A stretch of DNA of 40,294 nt, taken from contig CAILTK010000084.1 of NCBI GenBank assembly GCA_903837135.1, positions 1 through 40,294 on the forward strand. Reading direction: 5' to 3'. The notes beneath the pieces were generated by a model. That model did not search any database. It was not told the DNA's origin and saw only the letters and a program-made list of their open reading frames with translations. A program made the translations under genes and the position numbers. The DNA comes from an uncultured Caulobacterales bacterium (GTDB lineage: Bacteria > Pseudomonadota > Alphaproteobacteria > Caulobacterales > Caulobacteraceae). Numbering within the stretch: the stretch's first letter is position 1; every line of letters begins with the position of its first letter. Shown here one piece after another: positions 17,009 to 25,917 of this stretch.

Positions 17009-17310
17009 AACGGCTGATGGCGGTCCTGGCGTTCGCGGGCGTGCTCGGCGGCTGCGTCGACTATCCGACCACGCCCGCGCCGCCGCCGCCGGCGCCGCCC
17101 GAACCGCGTCATCCGCCGATCGACGGCTGCGGCGCGGGGGCGCTGCAGTATCTGGTCGGCCATCCGGTGGGCGAGATCCCGCCGTATGGGCGGCGCGAGC
17201 AGCGGGTGATCGGCCAGTCCAGTTCCTATGACGATCGCTACGATCCCGATCGGCTGACGGTGATCTTCGACGAGGCCACGGGCCGAATCACAAGGGTACG
17301 CTGCGGATGA
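17005..17310 (+). CDS. Lipoprotein with I78-type peptidase-inhibitor domain (first of two)
   Basis: 101 residues. The signal peptide ends in lipobox LGGC (lipidated Cys 17) and is followed by a proline-rich linker. The mature domain has CGAGALQYLVGHPVGEIP, then DRLTVIFDEATGRITRVRCG, matching the pattern of peptidase inhibitor family I78 (two conserved cysteines, one near the start of the domain and one in the final CG). Inhibitors of this type target serine proteases. The gene is translationally coupled on both sides: ATGA overlaps with holC before it and with the paralogue after it. The inhibitory role is inference from family resemblance. Confidence 0.8.
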   Translation: MKRLMAVLAFAGVLGGCVDYPTTPAPPPPAPPEPRHPPIDGCGAGALQYLVGHPVGEIPPYGRREQRVIGQSSSYDDRYDPDRLTVIFDEATGRITRVRCG

Positions 17311-17645
17311 AACGCCTGCTGTTGACGTCGAGCCTCGTTCTGGCGGCCGCCCTGAGCCTTTCGGCGTGCGCCGACTATCTGGCGGTCGACGGCGAAGGCC
17401 ACACCACGGCCGAGCCGCCCAAGACGGCGGCGCCGGCGACGCGGGCCAGAGGCGACACGTGCGGGGCCGCGGCGCTGCAGTACCTGGTCCGCAAGAACAA
17501 GGCCGAGGCGCCGGCGCCGGTCGATCCCTCCAAGCGCCGCGTCTACTGCTCGACCTGCGCCGTCACCACCGACTACCGGCCGAACCGGCTCGACATCGAG
17601 TTCGACAAGGACACGGGAGACATCACCGCCGTGAAGTGCGGGTAG
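17307..17645 (+). CDS. Lipoprotein with I78-type peptidase-inhibitor domain (second of two)
   Basis: 112 residues, paralogous to the preceding gene. The lipobox is LSAC (Cys 21). The mature domain has CGAAALQYLVRKNKAEAP and the C-terminal RPNRLDIEFDKDTGDITAVKCG. It has two more cysteines than its neighbour (YCSTC), so an additional disulfide or a metal site is possible. The start codon overlaps the previous stop (ATGA at 17307-17310). Tandem duplication is the simplest explanation of the pair. Confidence 0.82.
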   Translation: MKRLLLTSSLVLAAALSLSACADYLAVDGEGHTTAEPPKTAAPATRARGDTCGAAALQYLVRKNKAEAPAPVDPSKRRVYCSTCAVTTDYRPNRLDIEFDKDTGDITAVKCG

Positions 17646-17658
17646 GCGCGCGGCGGCC

Positions 17659-18111
17659 TTGACCATCCTCTACATCGACGCCGACGCCTGCCCGGTGAAG
17701 GACGAGGTGTTCCGGGTGGCCGAGCGCTATGCGCTGCAGGTGTTCGTGGTCTCCAACAGCTGGATCCGCATTCCCAAGGATGCGCGCCTGACCTCGGTGG
17801 TGGTCGACTCCGGTCCCGACGTCGCCGACGACTGGATCGCCGAGCGGGCCGGCCCCGGCGACATCGTCGTCACCGCCGACATTCCCCTGGCCGACCGGGC
17901 GCTGAAGGCCGGCGCCCAGGCCCTGCACCCCAACGGCCGGCCGTTCACGCCCGACAGCATCGGCTCGGCCCTGATCTCGCGCGGCGTCGGCGAACACCTG
18001 CGCTCCATGGGCGAAATCACCGGCGGCCCCAAACCCTTCGCCCCCGCCGACCGCTCAAGGTTCCTGCAGGCGCTGGATACGGCGGTGGTGAAGGCGCGGC
18101 GGGCTCGATAG
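17659..18111 (+). CDS. UPF0178 (DUF188, YaiI/YqxD) family protein
   Basis: 150 residues with a TTG start, 13 bp after the lipoprotein stop. The N-terminal IDADACPVK is the hallmark of UPF0178, a PIN-like fold; VTADIPLADRAL and LHPNGRPFTPDSIG are also conserved. The family is widespread and its acidic residues resemble those of PIN nucleases, but its biological function is not established. No earlier start fits the family N-terminus. Confidence 0.93.
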   Translation: MTILYIDADACPVKDEVFRVAERYALQVFVVSNSWIRIPKDARLTSVVVDSGPDVADDWIAERAGPGDIVVTADIPLADRALKAGAQALHPNGRPFTPDSIGSALISRGVGEHLRSMGEITGGPKPFAPADRSRFLQALDTAVVKARRAR

Positions 18112-18172
18112 AGCATTCGCTGAGAACTTCGAGGTGACAGAGTTGCCGAATTATTTTCAACATCTAATATTT

Positions 18173-18213
18173 CCGCTCATCGCGGCGAATGCCGGGACCC
18201 AGATCATATGGCG
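18173..18213 (+). repeat. Left 41-bp inverted repeat of the GIY-YIG unit
   Basis: Starts CCGCTCATCGCGGCGAATG and contains an inner hairpin (GCGGC-GAAT-GCCGGG, with one mismatch relative to the right copy), then GACCCAGATCATATGGCG. It differs from the complement of 18522-18562 at two positions. An in-frame ATG lies inside it at 18189. Confidence 0.85.
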
Positions 18214-18227
18214 GGGAGGCTGGGGGA

Positions 18228-18515
18228 TTGGCGTTCTACGTCTACATTGTCGCCAACCGGCGGAATGGCGCGATCTATGTCGGCAGTACCGATAATATTT
18301 CCGAGCGGGTGTACCAGCACAAGACCAAGGCCTTTCCGGGGTTCACCGCCCGATATGGCTGCGATCAGCTCGTCTGGTATGAGACTCATGAGACGCGCGA
18401 GAATGCTTTCCTGCGCGAGCGACGGATAAAGGACTGGCGGCGCAGCTGGAAGATCCTGCTGATCGAGGAGGCCAATCCGACCTGGGCGGACCTCTATGAA
18501 ACGCTCAACGGCTGA
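18228..18515 (+). CDS. Single-domain GIY-YIG endonuclease
   Basis: 95 residues forming one complete GIY-YIG domain: FYVYIV and IYVGSTDN are the two signature strands, followed by the catalytic-helix Arg in ERVYQHK and the conserved C-terminal ENAFLRERRIKDWRRSWKI with the metal-binding Glu. TTG at 18228 is chosen because GGGGAGG sits 8 nt upstream and the family normally begins MAFYVYI; an ATG at 18189 inside the inverted repeat would add 13 residues read from repeat DNA. Related small proteins are often labelled UPF0213 or UvrC-like. Cellular role unknown; see the enclosing element. Confidence 0.88.
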   Translation: MAFYVYIVANRRNGAIYVGSTDNISERVYQHKTKAFPGFTARYGCDQLVWYETHETRENAFLRERRIKDWRRSWKILLIEEANPTWADLYETLNG

Positions 18516-18521
18516 CCGAAG

Positions 18522-18562
18522 CGCCATACGATCTGGGTCCCGGCATTCGCCGGGATGAGCGG
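18522..18562 (-). repeat. Right 41-bp inverted repeat of the GIY-YIG unit
   Basis: Reverse complement starts CCGCTCATCCCGGCGAATG and continues CCGGGACCCAGATCGTATGGCG. It begins 6 bp after the nuclease stop codon. Its inner hairpin CCCGGC-GAAT-GCCGGG is perfect. The outer 24 nt equal those of the single palindrome at 4438-4469. Confidence 0.85.
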
Positions 18563-18598
18563 ATTTTGGGGCCGGAGAACAAACCGCTGCCTTGGCGC

Positions 18599-20479
18599 TC
18601 AAACCCCCGCCGACGCCGCGTCGTAGGCCTCCGCGGCGGCCATCCACTCCGCTTCGGCCTTGTCGAGGCGGGCCTGGGCCTTTTCGCGCTTGGCGGCGAG
18701 TTCGGTGGCGCGGGCGGCGTCGCGCAGGTAGATGGCGGTGTCCGAGAGGGCGTGGTCGATCTCGGCCACTTCGGAGGTGCAGCGGGCAAGGGTGGCTTCG
18801 GCCGCCTCCAGCTTGCGCTTCAAGGGCCCGACCTGGCCGGGGTTGGCGGCGGGCTTGGGCGGCGGCGGCGCGGCGACCTCGGCCGGCTTTTCCTTCGGCG
18901 GGGTCTTGGCCGCCTCGCGGGCGCGGCCCAGCACCAGCTTGGCGTAGTCGTCCATGTCGCCGTCGAACGGCTTGACCCCGCCGTCCATGGCCAGCCACAG
19001 CCGGTCGGCCACCAGCTCCATCAAGGAGCGATCGTGGGTGATCAGGATCACCGCGCCGGAATAATCGTTCAGCGCGTCGAGCAGGGCCCGGCGGCTGTCG
19101 ATGTCGAGGTGGTTGGTCGGTTCGTCGAGGATCAACAGGTGCGGCGCCGTCATGGCGACGAGGTTGAGCAAAAGCCGCGCCCGCTCGCCGCCCGACAGGT
19201 TGGCGACCGTGGTCTCCTGCTTGTCGAAGCCGAGCCCCCATTGCGCCAGCTTGGAGCGGCGCGCGCTTTCCGACGACTCGGGCAGGGAGCGGCGGACGAT
19301 CTCCAGCGGGGTGTCGGTGGGATCCAGCGCCTCGATCTGGTGCTGGTGGAACCAGCCCACCTGCAGCCGCCGGTCGCGGTGCATGTGCCCGGCCATGGGC
19401 TCGAGCGCGCCGGCGATCAGCTTGGCGAAGGTCGACTTGCCGGCGCCGTTGACGCCGAGCAGGCCGATGCGGTCGTCGAGGTCGAGCCGCAGGTTCAGCT
19501 TCTTCAGGATCGCCTTGCCGTCATAGCCGACCGAGACGTCCTCGAGCCGGATCAGCGGCGGGGCCAGGGGGCGCGGCGGCGAGGGCAGGGTGAAGGGCGC
19601 CACGCGCTCCTCGATCGAGACGCTGGTCGGCGGCAGCTTGGCCAGCATCTTCAGCCGCGACTGGGCCTGGGCGGCCTTGGAGGCCTTGGCGCGGAAGCGG
19701 TCGACGAACGACTGCATGTGGGCGCGCTGGGCTTCGATCTTGACGCGGGTGGCGGCGGCGAGGCGCGCCTTCTCGCCGCGCAGCCGCTCGAAGTCGTCAT
19801 AGCCGCCAGTGTAGAGATCGAGTTTTCCCTCTCGCACGTGCAGGATGTAGTCGACCGAATTGTTCAGAAGCTCGCGGTCGTGGCTGATGATGATGGCGCT
19901 GTAGGGGTATTTCTGCAGCCGCGCCTCCAGCCACAGGGCGCCTTCCATGTCGAGATAGTTGGTCGGCTCGTCGAGCAGCAGGAAGTCGGGCTCGGAGAAC
20001 AGGGCCGCGGCCAGGGCCACGCGCATGCGCCAGCCGCCGGAGAAGTGCGACATCGGCCGGGCGAGGTCCTCCTGGCTGAACGACAGGCCGATCAGGATCT
20101 CGGCGGCGCGCGCGGGGGCGCTGTCGGCGTCGATCTCGATCAGCCGGGCCCAGATCTCGCCCATGTCCTCGGGGTCGGCGGTCTCGAGCCGGGTCAGAAG
20201 GTCGTGGCGCTCGAGGTCGGCCTCCAGCACGGTGTCGAGCAGGGTGACCGGCGTCGCCGGATGCTCCTGCGCCACCTGGCCGACGCGGGCGTTCCTGGGG
20301 ATGCCGATATCGCCGCCGCCCGGAGTCAGCTCGCCCATGATCAGCTTGAACAGGGTCGACTTGCCGATGCCGTTGCGGCCGACCAGCCCCACCTTGGCGT
20401 TCTGCGGCAAGGTCACCGTGGCCGAGTCGAAGAAACGTCTCCCCCAGGCGTCGAACGTCAGGTCCTTGATCTGCAGCAT
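18599..20479 (-). CDS. ABC-F family ATPase (Uup/YheS-like)
   Basis: 626 residues with two ABC domains and no membrane domain. Domain 1 has Walker A GRNGIGKST at about 34-42, signature SGGWRMRVALA and Walker B FLLLDEPTNYLD; domain 2 has Walker A GVNGAGKST, signature SGGERARLL and Walker B LLILDEPTNHLD. A charged inter-domain linker (GEKARLAAATRVKIEAQRAHMQ) and a C-terminal coiled coil (about 555-620) complete the ABC-F plan. Such proteins bind the ribosomal E site and relieve stalled translation; a resistance role is not suggested by anything here. ATG start; divergent from ndk. Confidence 0.94.
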   Translation of the reverse strand: MLQIKDLTFDAWGRRFFDSATVTLPQNAKVGLVGRNGIGKSTLFKLIMGELTPGGGDIGIPRNARVGQVAQEHPATPVTLLDTVLEADLERHDLLTRLETADPEDMGEIWARLIEIDADSAPARAAEILIGLSFSQEDLARPMSHFSGGWRMRVALAAALFSEPDFLLLDEPTNYLDMEGALWLEARLQKYPYSAIIISHDRELLNNSVDYILHVREGKLDLYTGGYDDFERLRGEKARLAAATRVKIEAQRAHMQSFVDRFRAKASKAAQAQSRLKMLAKLPPTSVSIEERVAPFTLPSPPRPLAPPLIRLEDVSVGYDGKAILKKLNLRLDLDDRIGLLGVNGAGKSTFAKLIAGALEPMAGHMHRDRRLQVGWFHQHQIEALDPTDTPLEIVRRSLPESSESARRSKLAQWGLGFDKQETTVANLSGGERARLLLNLVAMTAPHLLILDEPTNHLDIDSRRALLDALNDYSGAVILITHDRSLMELVADRLWLAMDGGVKPFDGDMDDYAKLVLGRAREAAKTPPKEKPAEVAAPPPPKPAANPGQVGPLKRKLEAAEATLARCTSEVAEIDHALSDTAIYLRDAARATELAAKREKAQARLDKAEAEWMAAAEAYDAASAGV

Positions 20480-20496
20480 TTAGAAAATTGGCCGGG

Positions 20497-20525
20497 TTGG
20501 CGTGCGGGGAGGGCGCCGCTATAAG
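20497..20525 (+). promoter_or_regulatory. Candidate promoter of ndk
   Basis: TTGGCG (20497-20502) and TATAAG (20520-20525) are separated by 17 bp; in the Caulobacter form this reads TTGGCGT-N14-GCTATAAG. Both descriptions fit a housekeeping sigma factor. It lies about 45 bp upstream of the ndk ATG and overlaps the start region of the divergent ABC-F gene. Confidence 0.55.
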
Positions 20526-20569
20526 CCCGCGACCTCCTCCGAGCCATAGACAAAAGAACTGTTCCCCAA

Positions 20570-20989
20570 ATGACCGAACGCACCTTCTCCATCCTGAAGC
20601 CCGACGCCACGCGCCGGAACATCACCGGCAAGATCAATGCGGTGATCGAAGGCGCGGGTCTGCGCATCGTCGGCCAGCGGCGCATCCGCCTCACCGAGGC
20701 CCAGGCCAAGACCTTCTACGAGGTGCACAAGGAGCGTCCGTTCTACGGCGAGCTGGTGTCGCAGATGACCGCCGAACCGGTGGTGGTGCAGGTGCTCGAG
20801 GGCGACAACGCGGTGGCCAAGTACCGCGAGGTCATGGGCGCCACCAATCCCGAACAGGCGGCCGAAGGCACCATCCGCAAGCTGTTCGCCCTGTCGATCG
20901 GCGAGAACTCGGTGCACGGCTCCGACAGCCTCGACAACGCCAAGCTCGAAATCGCCCAGTTCTTCACCGACGCCGACATCCCGGGCTGA
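20570..20989 (+). CDS. ndk: Nucleoside-diphosphate kinase
   Basis: 139 residues, the normal length. NDK transfers phosphate from ATP to nucleoside diphosphates through a phosphohistidine; the active-site His lies in ENSVHGSDS near 115. [16 protein letters not shown] at the start and [11 protein letters not shown] are family signatures. The neighbours purN and purM are also nucleotide genes but on the other strand. A repeat element with a T-rich end follows and may terminate transcription. Confidence 0.98.
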   Translation: MTERTFSILKPDATRRNITGKINAVIEGAGLRIVGQRRIRLTEAQAKTFYEVHKERPFYGELVSQMTAEPVVVQVLEGDNAVAKYREVMGATNPEQAAEGTIRKLFALSIGENSVHGSDSLDNAKLEIAQFFTDADIPG

Positions 20990-21057
20990 GGTTCATCCAG
21001 ACCTATTTCGGGTAGATCTACAGCGAGTTCCTGTCGATCTACAGCGCGCTAGAATTT

Positions 21058-21189
21058 GTCGTCATCCCGGAAGCCGCGCAGCGGCTGTCCGGGACCCAGC
21101 AAGCGCTACGCAAAAGCCGCCGCTTAGCAGCGTCAAGGGCGGAGCTGCTGGGTCCCGGATAAGCGCTTCGCGCTTTCCGGGATGACGAC
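21058..21189. repeat. 44-bp inverted repeat pair of the TCATCCCGG/CCGGGACCCAG family
   Basis: The left arm at 21058-21101 and right arm at 21146-21189 are inverted copies that match at 38 of 44 positions. Each arm itself folds: CCGGAAGCCGC-GCA-GCGGCTGTCCGG on the left and, in complement, CCGGAAAGCGC-GAA-GCGCTTATCCGG on the right. The differences are mostly paired changes that keep the stem. The outer TCATCCCGG and inner CCGGGACCCAG are shared with the ends of the GIY-YIG unit. It lies between the convergent ndk and purN genes. Confidence 0.8.
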
Positions 21190-21197
21190 TTTTTTTG
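21146..21197 (+). terminator. Hairpin plus T run, probable terminator of ndk
   Basis: The right arm of the repeat folds into a stable GC-rich hairpin, and a run of seven T residues follows (21190-21196). This has the form of an intrinsic terminator for ndk; that a repeat serves this role is inference. Confidence 0.5.
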
Positions 21198-21234
21198 GCG
21201 CGTCCCAGCTTTGCGGCGCCAATTCAGCGCAGCT

Positions 21235-21885
21235 TCACCCCAGCGCGCCACCGTGCTTGCCCACGGCCCCCGGCCAGGCGTCTCCCGGCGGGGGGAAGCC
21301 GTCTTCCTGCAGGGCCCTGGCCACCTCCGCCACGCAGGCGGGGTAGAGCTTGTGCTCCTCCACCAGCACCCGGGCGGCGAGGGTCTCCTCGGTGTCGCCG
21401 GGCAGGATCGGCACGCGGGCCTGACCCAGCATAGGTCCCTCGTCGAGGGTGGGGGTGACCAGGTGGACGGTGACGCCCGCCTCCGCGTCGCCGGCCTCGA
21501 GCGCGCGGCGGTGGGTGTGCAGTCCCGGATAGAGCGGCAGCAGCGAGGGATGGATGTTCAGCATCCGTCCGGCCCAGGCCCGGACGAGGAAGGGCGTCAG
21601 GATGCGCATATAGCCGGCCAGGACCACCAGCTCGGTCCCGGCCTTCTCCAGCGCCGCCTGAATGGCGAACTCGTGCGCCTCGCGGTCCTTGCCGAACGGG
21701 CGATGGTCGATGGCCAGGGCCTCGACCCCCGCCGCGCGCGCTCTGGCGAGGCCGCCCGCGTCCGGATTGTTGGAGATCGCCAGCACGACCTCGGCCGGAT
21801 AGTCGGGCGCCTGCGCCGCTGCGATCAGCGCCGCCAGGTTCGAGCCCGAGCCCGAGATCAGCACCGCGGTACGGACGCGTCTCAT
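21235..21885 (-). CDS. purN: Phosphoribosylglycinamide formyltransferase
   Basis: 216 residues. PurN transfers a formyl group from 10-formyltetrahydrofolate to GAR in purine synthesis. ISGSGSNLAALI is the phosphate-binding loop; AGYMRILTPFLV and NIHPSLLPLYPGLHTHRRAL carry the catalytic Asn and His, and VTPTLDEGPMLGQARV the catalytic Asp. ATG at 21885 is preferred over two TTG codons just upstream. It follows purM on the same strand, but repeat copy C sits between them. Confidence 0.97.
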   Translation of the reverse strand: MRRVRTAVLISGSGSNLAALIAAAQAPDYPAEVVLAISNNPDAGGLARARAAGVEALAIDHRPFGKDREAHEFAIQAALEKAGTELVVLAGYMRILTPFLVRAWAGRMLNIHPSLLPLYPGLHTHRRALEAGDAEAGVTVHLVTPTLDEGPMLGQARVPILPGDTEETLAARVLVEEHKLYPACVAEVARALQEDGFPPPGDAWPGAVGKHGGALG

Positions 21886-21904
21886 CAACAATCCTCGGCC
21901 GTCT

Positions 21905-22052
21905 CCCTTCCCCCTCGAGGGGGGAAGGGCTGGGGATGGGGGTGAGCGCGCCGCCCTTGAAGCAAAGGGCGTGTGAGGCGCCTCTCGCGCCCTTCATCAA
22001 GCGCTGTGCACCCACCCCCACGCCCGGCCTCTCCCCCCTCAAGGGGGAGAGG
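21905..22052. repeat. Paired-palindrome intergenic repeat, copy C
   Basis: The left hairpin at 21905-21929 is centred on CTCGAG and the right hairpin at 22028-22052 on CTCAAG. Inside, GGGGGTGAGCGCGCC and GTGCACCCACCCCC are partly complementary. It shares the plan of copies A and B. It lies inside the purM-purN operon, occupying most of the 181-bp gap, so it could attenuate or process the shared transcript. Confidence 0.8.
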
Positions 22053-22066
22053 AGTACGATTCGCCC

Positions 22067-23104
<1,038 letters not shown>

Positions 23105-23138
23105 CGTCTTATCCAGACTCAAAGGGAGAGCGCGGGCC

Positions 23139-23166
23139 TTTAACACGCGCCGAAGCGGGCTATAGC
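23139..23166 (+). promoter_or_regulatory. Candidate promoter of rnd giving a leaderless transcript
   Basis: TTTAAC (23139-23144) and TATAGC (23161-23166) are spaced by 16 bp; GCTATAGC also matches the Caulobacter -10 consensus at 7 of 8 positions. The ATG begins 7 nt after the hexamer, so transcription would start at or next to the start codon. No Shine-Dalgarno sequence is seen. Confidence 0.4.
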
Positions 23167-23172
23167 TAGCCC

Positions 23173-24330
23173 ATGACTCCAATCACCGACAACGCCGCAC
23201 TGGAGGCGTTCTGCAAACGGATCGACGCCGAGCCCTTTATCGCCGTCGACACCGAGTTCATGCGCGAGACCACCTACTGGCCCAAACTGTGCCTGATCCA
23301 GGTGGCCGGCGCGACCGACGCGGCCAACATCGACCCCCTGGCGCCGGGGCTCGATCTCAAGCCCCTGCTCGATGTGCTGGCCGACCCGAAGGTGGTCAAG
23401 GTGTTCCACGCCGCCCGCCAGGACGTGGAGATCTTCAACAACCTCGGGGTCATTCCTTCGCCCCTGTTCGACACCCAGGTGGCGGGCATGGCGGCCGGAT
23501 TCGGCGAGCAGATCGCCTACGACGCCCTGGTGCGCCAGATGCTGAAGATCGACATCGACAAGTCGAGCCGGTTCACCGACTGGTCGCGCCGGCCGCTGTC
23601 CGACGCGCAGATGTCCTACGCCCTGGCCGACGTCACCCATCTGGCCAAGCTCTATCCTTTGCTCCGCGACCGGCTCGAGCAGGCCGGACGCCTGCCGTGG
23701 GTGATGGAGGAGATGGCCTCGCTGACCGACAAGGCCGCCTACGATCTCGACCCGGAGAAAGCCTGGCGGCGGCTGAAGCCCAGGAAGTTCACCCCCAAAT
23801 ACCTCGCCGCCTTCAAGGCCGCGGCCGCCTGGCGCGAACGGACGGCGCAGACCCGCGACCAGCCGCGCGGGCGGATCCTCAAGGACGAGGCGATCGACGA
23901 GATCGCCACCCAGGGGCCGACCGACGCCGACGGGCTGAATCGGCTGCGCTCGGTGCCCAAGGGGTTCTCGGGCTCGAAGTTCGGACCGGACCTGCTCGAG
24001 GCCCTGAAGACGGCGCTGAAGGATCCGGAGGCCTACGCGCCCAAGATCGAGCGGGGTCCCGCCCCGGTGCAGGCGCAGGGGGCGGTGGTGGAGCTGCTCA
24101 AGGTGCTGCTCAAGGCGCGCTCGGAGGACGCCGGCGTCGCCTCCAAGCTGATCGCGACGGTGTCGGATCTGGAGAAGCTGGCGGTGGACGACAACGCCGA
24201 CGTCGCGGCCCTCGCCGGCTGGCGGCGCAAGCTGTTCGGCGAGGACGCGCTGAAGCTCAAGCGCGGCGAACTGGCCCTGGTGCTCGAGGGCGCCCGCGTG
24301 CGGGTGGTGGAGCTCGAGGCCGAGGAGTAG
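23173..24330 (+). CDS. rnd: Ribonuclease D
   Basis: 385 residues, a 3'-5' exoribonuclease for tRNA 3' maturation. The DEDDy exonuclease domain (about 1-170) shows Exo [21 protein letters not shown], Exo [13 protein letters not shown] and Exo [16 protein letters not shown] with the catalytic Tyr. HRDC domains follow (about 205-370). The gene is divergent from purM and convergent with ppx, a neighbourhood common in alphaproteobacteria. Confidence 0.96.
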   Translation: MTPITDNAALEAFCKRIDAEPFIAVDTEFMRETTYWPKLCLIQVAGATDAANIDPLAPGLDLKPLLDVLADPKVVKVFHAARQDVEIFNNLGVIPSPLFDTQVAGMAAGFGEQIAYDALVRQMLKIDIDKSSRFTDWSRRPLSDAQMSYALADVTHLAKLYPLLRDRLEQAGRLPWVMEEMASLTDKAAYDLDPEKAWRRLKPRKFTPKYLAAFKAAAAWRERTAQTRDQPRGRILKDEAIDEIATQGPTDADGLNRLRSVPKGFSGSKFGPDLLEALKTALKDPEAYAPKIERGPAPVQAQGAVVELLKVLLKARSEDAGVASKLIATVSDLEKLAVDDNADVAALAGWRRKLFGEDALKLKRGELALVLEGARVRVVELEAEE

Positions 24331-24340
24331 GCGCGCCCTC

Positions 24341-24363
24341 CCTTCCCCCTCGAGGGGGAGAGG
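24341..24363. repeat. Single hairpin of the CTCGAG repeat family, copy D
   Basis: CCTTCCCCCTCGAGGGGGAG and following AGG repeat the left hairpin of elements A-C without a partner. It lies 11 bp after the rnd stop and 16 bp before the ppx stop, between convergent genes, where it can act as a terminator in both directions. Confidence 0.7.
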
Positions 24364-24378
24364 AGCAACCACCTCGCG

Positions 24379-25917
24379 CTAGCGCAGCTTGATCTTCAGC
24401 TCGAGCCCCAGGGTGCGGGCGACGGCCTCGGCGCGCTTGTTGGTCTGTTCGCCGAGCAGCAGGTCGGCGGCGTCCCTGTCGATCCCCAGCACCAGGTCGT
24501 TCTTCGACCGCGACAGGCTGGACGCCGCCAGCAACTCCGGACTGCGGCCGGACAGCAGGCAGCCGAGCCTCAGCGCCGCGCCGAGGGTTTCGGCCCGCTG
24601 CAGCCGCTCGAGGCTCAGCACCCGCTCCACGGTCGCGTGTTCAGACGAGCGATCCCCGCCGTAGCGATGGAAGGCCGTGGTGGCCAGGAAGGCGCGCTCA
24701 GCGTGCGACTGGCCGGGGACCGGCGCGCGCAACACCTCCTCGAAGACGAGGTCGGCGCGGTGGTCGGGATGCAGGCGGGCGCCGACGTCGGCGAGGCGGG
24801 CGGCGGCCGCGACCAACACCTGTTCCCGGCCGTCGGAAAACACCGGCTCGAGTTTCTCCCACAGGGGCGCCAGCCAGGTCTCCAGCGCCGGACCGAGGCG
24901 TTCGGCCACCCCGTTGCGGGCGCCGAGCGAGGCGCAGCCTTCGATCAGCGGATCCAGCCCCTGCATGCCCTTGGACATGGCGTCGAACAGGAGCCCTTCG
25001 CGCAGGCCGAAGGCGGAGATGACGATCCGCTCGAAGCCCAGGCGCTCGACCAGGGCGCGCAGCACGACGGCGGCGTACGGCAGGGTCTCGGCCCGCTTGC
25101 GCGAGACCCCCGCCAGCCGGTCGAAGGAGCCCCGCGACAGGAAGGCGACCAAGCCGGCGGTCTCCACGGCCTCGGCCGCGCTCATCTCGAAGCCCTGCAC
25201 CACCTGGAGCGGATAGTTGATCTTGTTCATGCGCACGATGGCGAGATTGCGCCAGGCGCCGCCCACCGCGTGGAACGTCTTGCCCTTGAAGCGATGGGCG
25301 ACCGTGCCGATCACCGCCTGGCAGGTCTCGCCGAGGGCGACCGGGTCGAGCGGCCCCGGGGCGCCGAGCGCGAACGGTCCGAGCGGCAGGGTGACGCCTT
25401 CGCCGGGCGCGCCGTCATTCAGCCTGACGAGTTCGAGGCTCGATCCGCCCAGGTCGCCGACCACGCCGTCCGCATGCGGCGAACCGGCGGCGACGCCCAA
25501 CGCCGAAAAGTGCGCCTCCTCCTCGCCCGAGAGCACCCGCAGCACGAACCCGGTCTCGGCCTGGACCCGGGCCAGGAAGGAGTCCCGGTCGCGCGCCTGA
25601 CGCACGGCGGCGGTGGCGGCGGTGAACACCTGCGCCGGCTTCACCGCGTCGAGCAGGGCCCGGAAACGCCGGAGCGCGCCGAGCGCGGCGGTCACGCCGT
25701 CCGGCGACAGATGCCCGGTCCGCGCCATGTCGCGGCCGAGGCCGGCCAGGACCTTTTCGTTGAACACGGTCCAGATCGCCCGTCCCTCCACCCGGTAGAG
25801 CACCAGGCGTACCGAGTTGGAGCCGACGTCGATCACCGCCACGTCGCGGGGCGTCGCCTCGGCCTCGCTTTCGGGCGAGACCGGGACGAGTTTGAGCCTA
25901 TCGCTGCGAGCCCACAT
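24379..25917 (-). CDS. ppx: Exopolyphosphatase / guanosine pentaphosphatase (Ppx/GppA)
   Basis: 512 residues of the ASKHA phosphatase fold. [14 protein letters not shown] (about 29-42) is the phosphate 1 motif and [16 protein letters not shown] the phosphate 2 motif; [11 protein letters not shown] and [13 protein letters not shown] are conserved between them. A C-terminal HD-like helical domain begins around 320. The enzyme degrades polyphosphate and may hydrolyse pppGpp. Its ATG lies 20 bp inside the end of ppk, so synthesis and breakdown enzymes are translationally coupled. Confidence 0.95.
   Translation of the reverse strand: MWARSDRLKLVPVSPESEAEATPRDVAVIDVGSNSVRLVLYRVEGRAIWTVFNEKVLAGLGRDMARTGHLSPDGVTAALGALRRFRALLDAVKPAQVFTAATAAVRQARDRDSFLARVQAETGFVLRVLSGEEEAHFSALGVAAGSPHADGVVGDLGGSSLELVRLNDGAPGEGVTLPLGPFALGAPGPLDPVALGETCQAVIGTVAHRFKGKTFHAVGGAWRNLAIVRMNKINYPLQVVQGFEMSAAEAVETAGLVAFLSRGSFDRLAGVSRKRAETLPYAAVVLRALVERLGFERIVISAFGLREGLLFDAMSKGMQGLDPLIEGCASLGARNGVAERLGPALETWLAPLWEKLEPVFSDGREQVLVAAAARLADVGARLHPDHRADLVFEEVLRAPVPGQSHAERAFLATTAFHRYGGDRSSEHATVERVLSLERLQRAETLGAALRLGCLLSGRSPELLAASSLSRSKNDLVLGIDRDAADLLLGEQTNKRAEAVARTLGLELKIKLR

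Larger units (their letters stand above)
18173..18562 (+). mobile_element. 390-bp unit: GIY-YIG nuclease gene between 41-bp inverted repeats
   Basis: Inverted repeats at 18173-18213 and 18522-18562 match at 39 of 41 positions and tightly bracket a single GIY-YIG gene (18228-18515). The outer half of the repeat also occurs alone as a palindrome at 4438-4469, so the ends belong to a dispersed family. The tetranucleotide ATTT directly flanks both ends (18169-18172 and 18563-18566), a possible target duplication, though four bases can match by chance. The unit and its left flank are richer in A and T than the neighbouring genes. A minimal mobile or repeat-maintaining element is inferred. Confidence 0.6.

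Noticed and set aside
18189-18227. ATG start for the GIY-YIG gene inside the inverted repeat
   Set aside because: The 13 extra residues are translated repeat DNA. The TTG at 18228 has a strong GGGGAGG site at 8 nt and matches the family N-terminus.
18566-20524. 652-codon plus-strand frame opposite the ABC-F gene
   Set aside because: It is a shadow of a gene with intact Walker and signature motifs; its translation is low-complexity Gly/Val/Arg/Gln-rich.
16414-22052. CRISPR-like array formed by the C/G-run hairpins
   Set aside because: Copies are kilobases apart, in inverted pairs with variable middles, and show no regular spacer pattern or cas genes.
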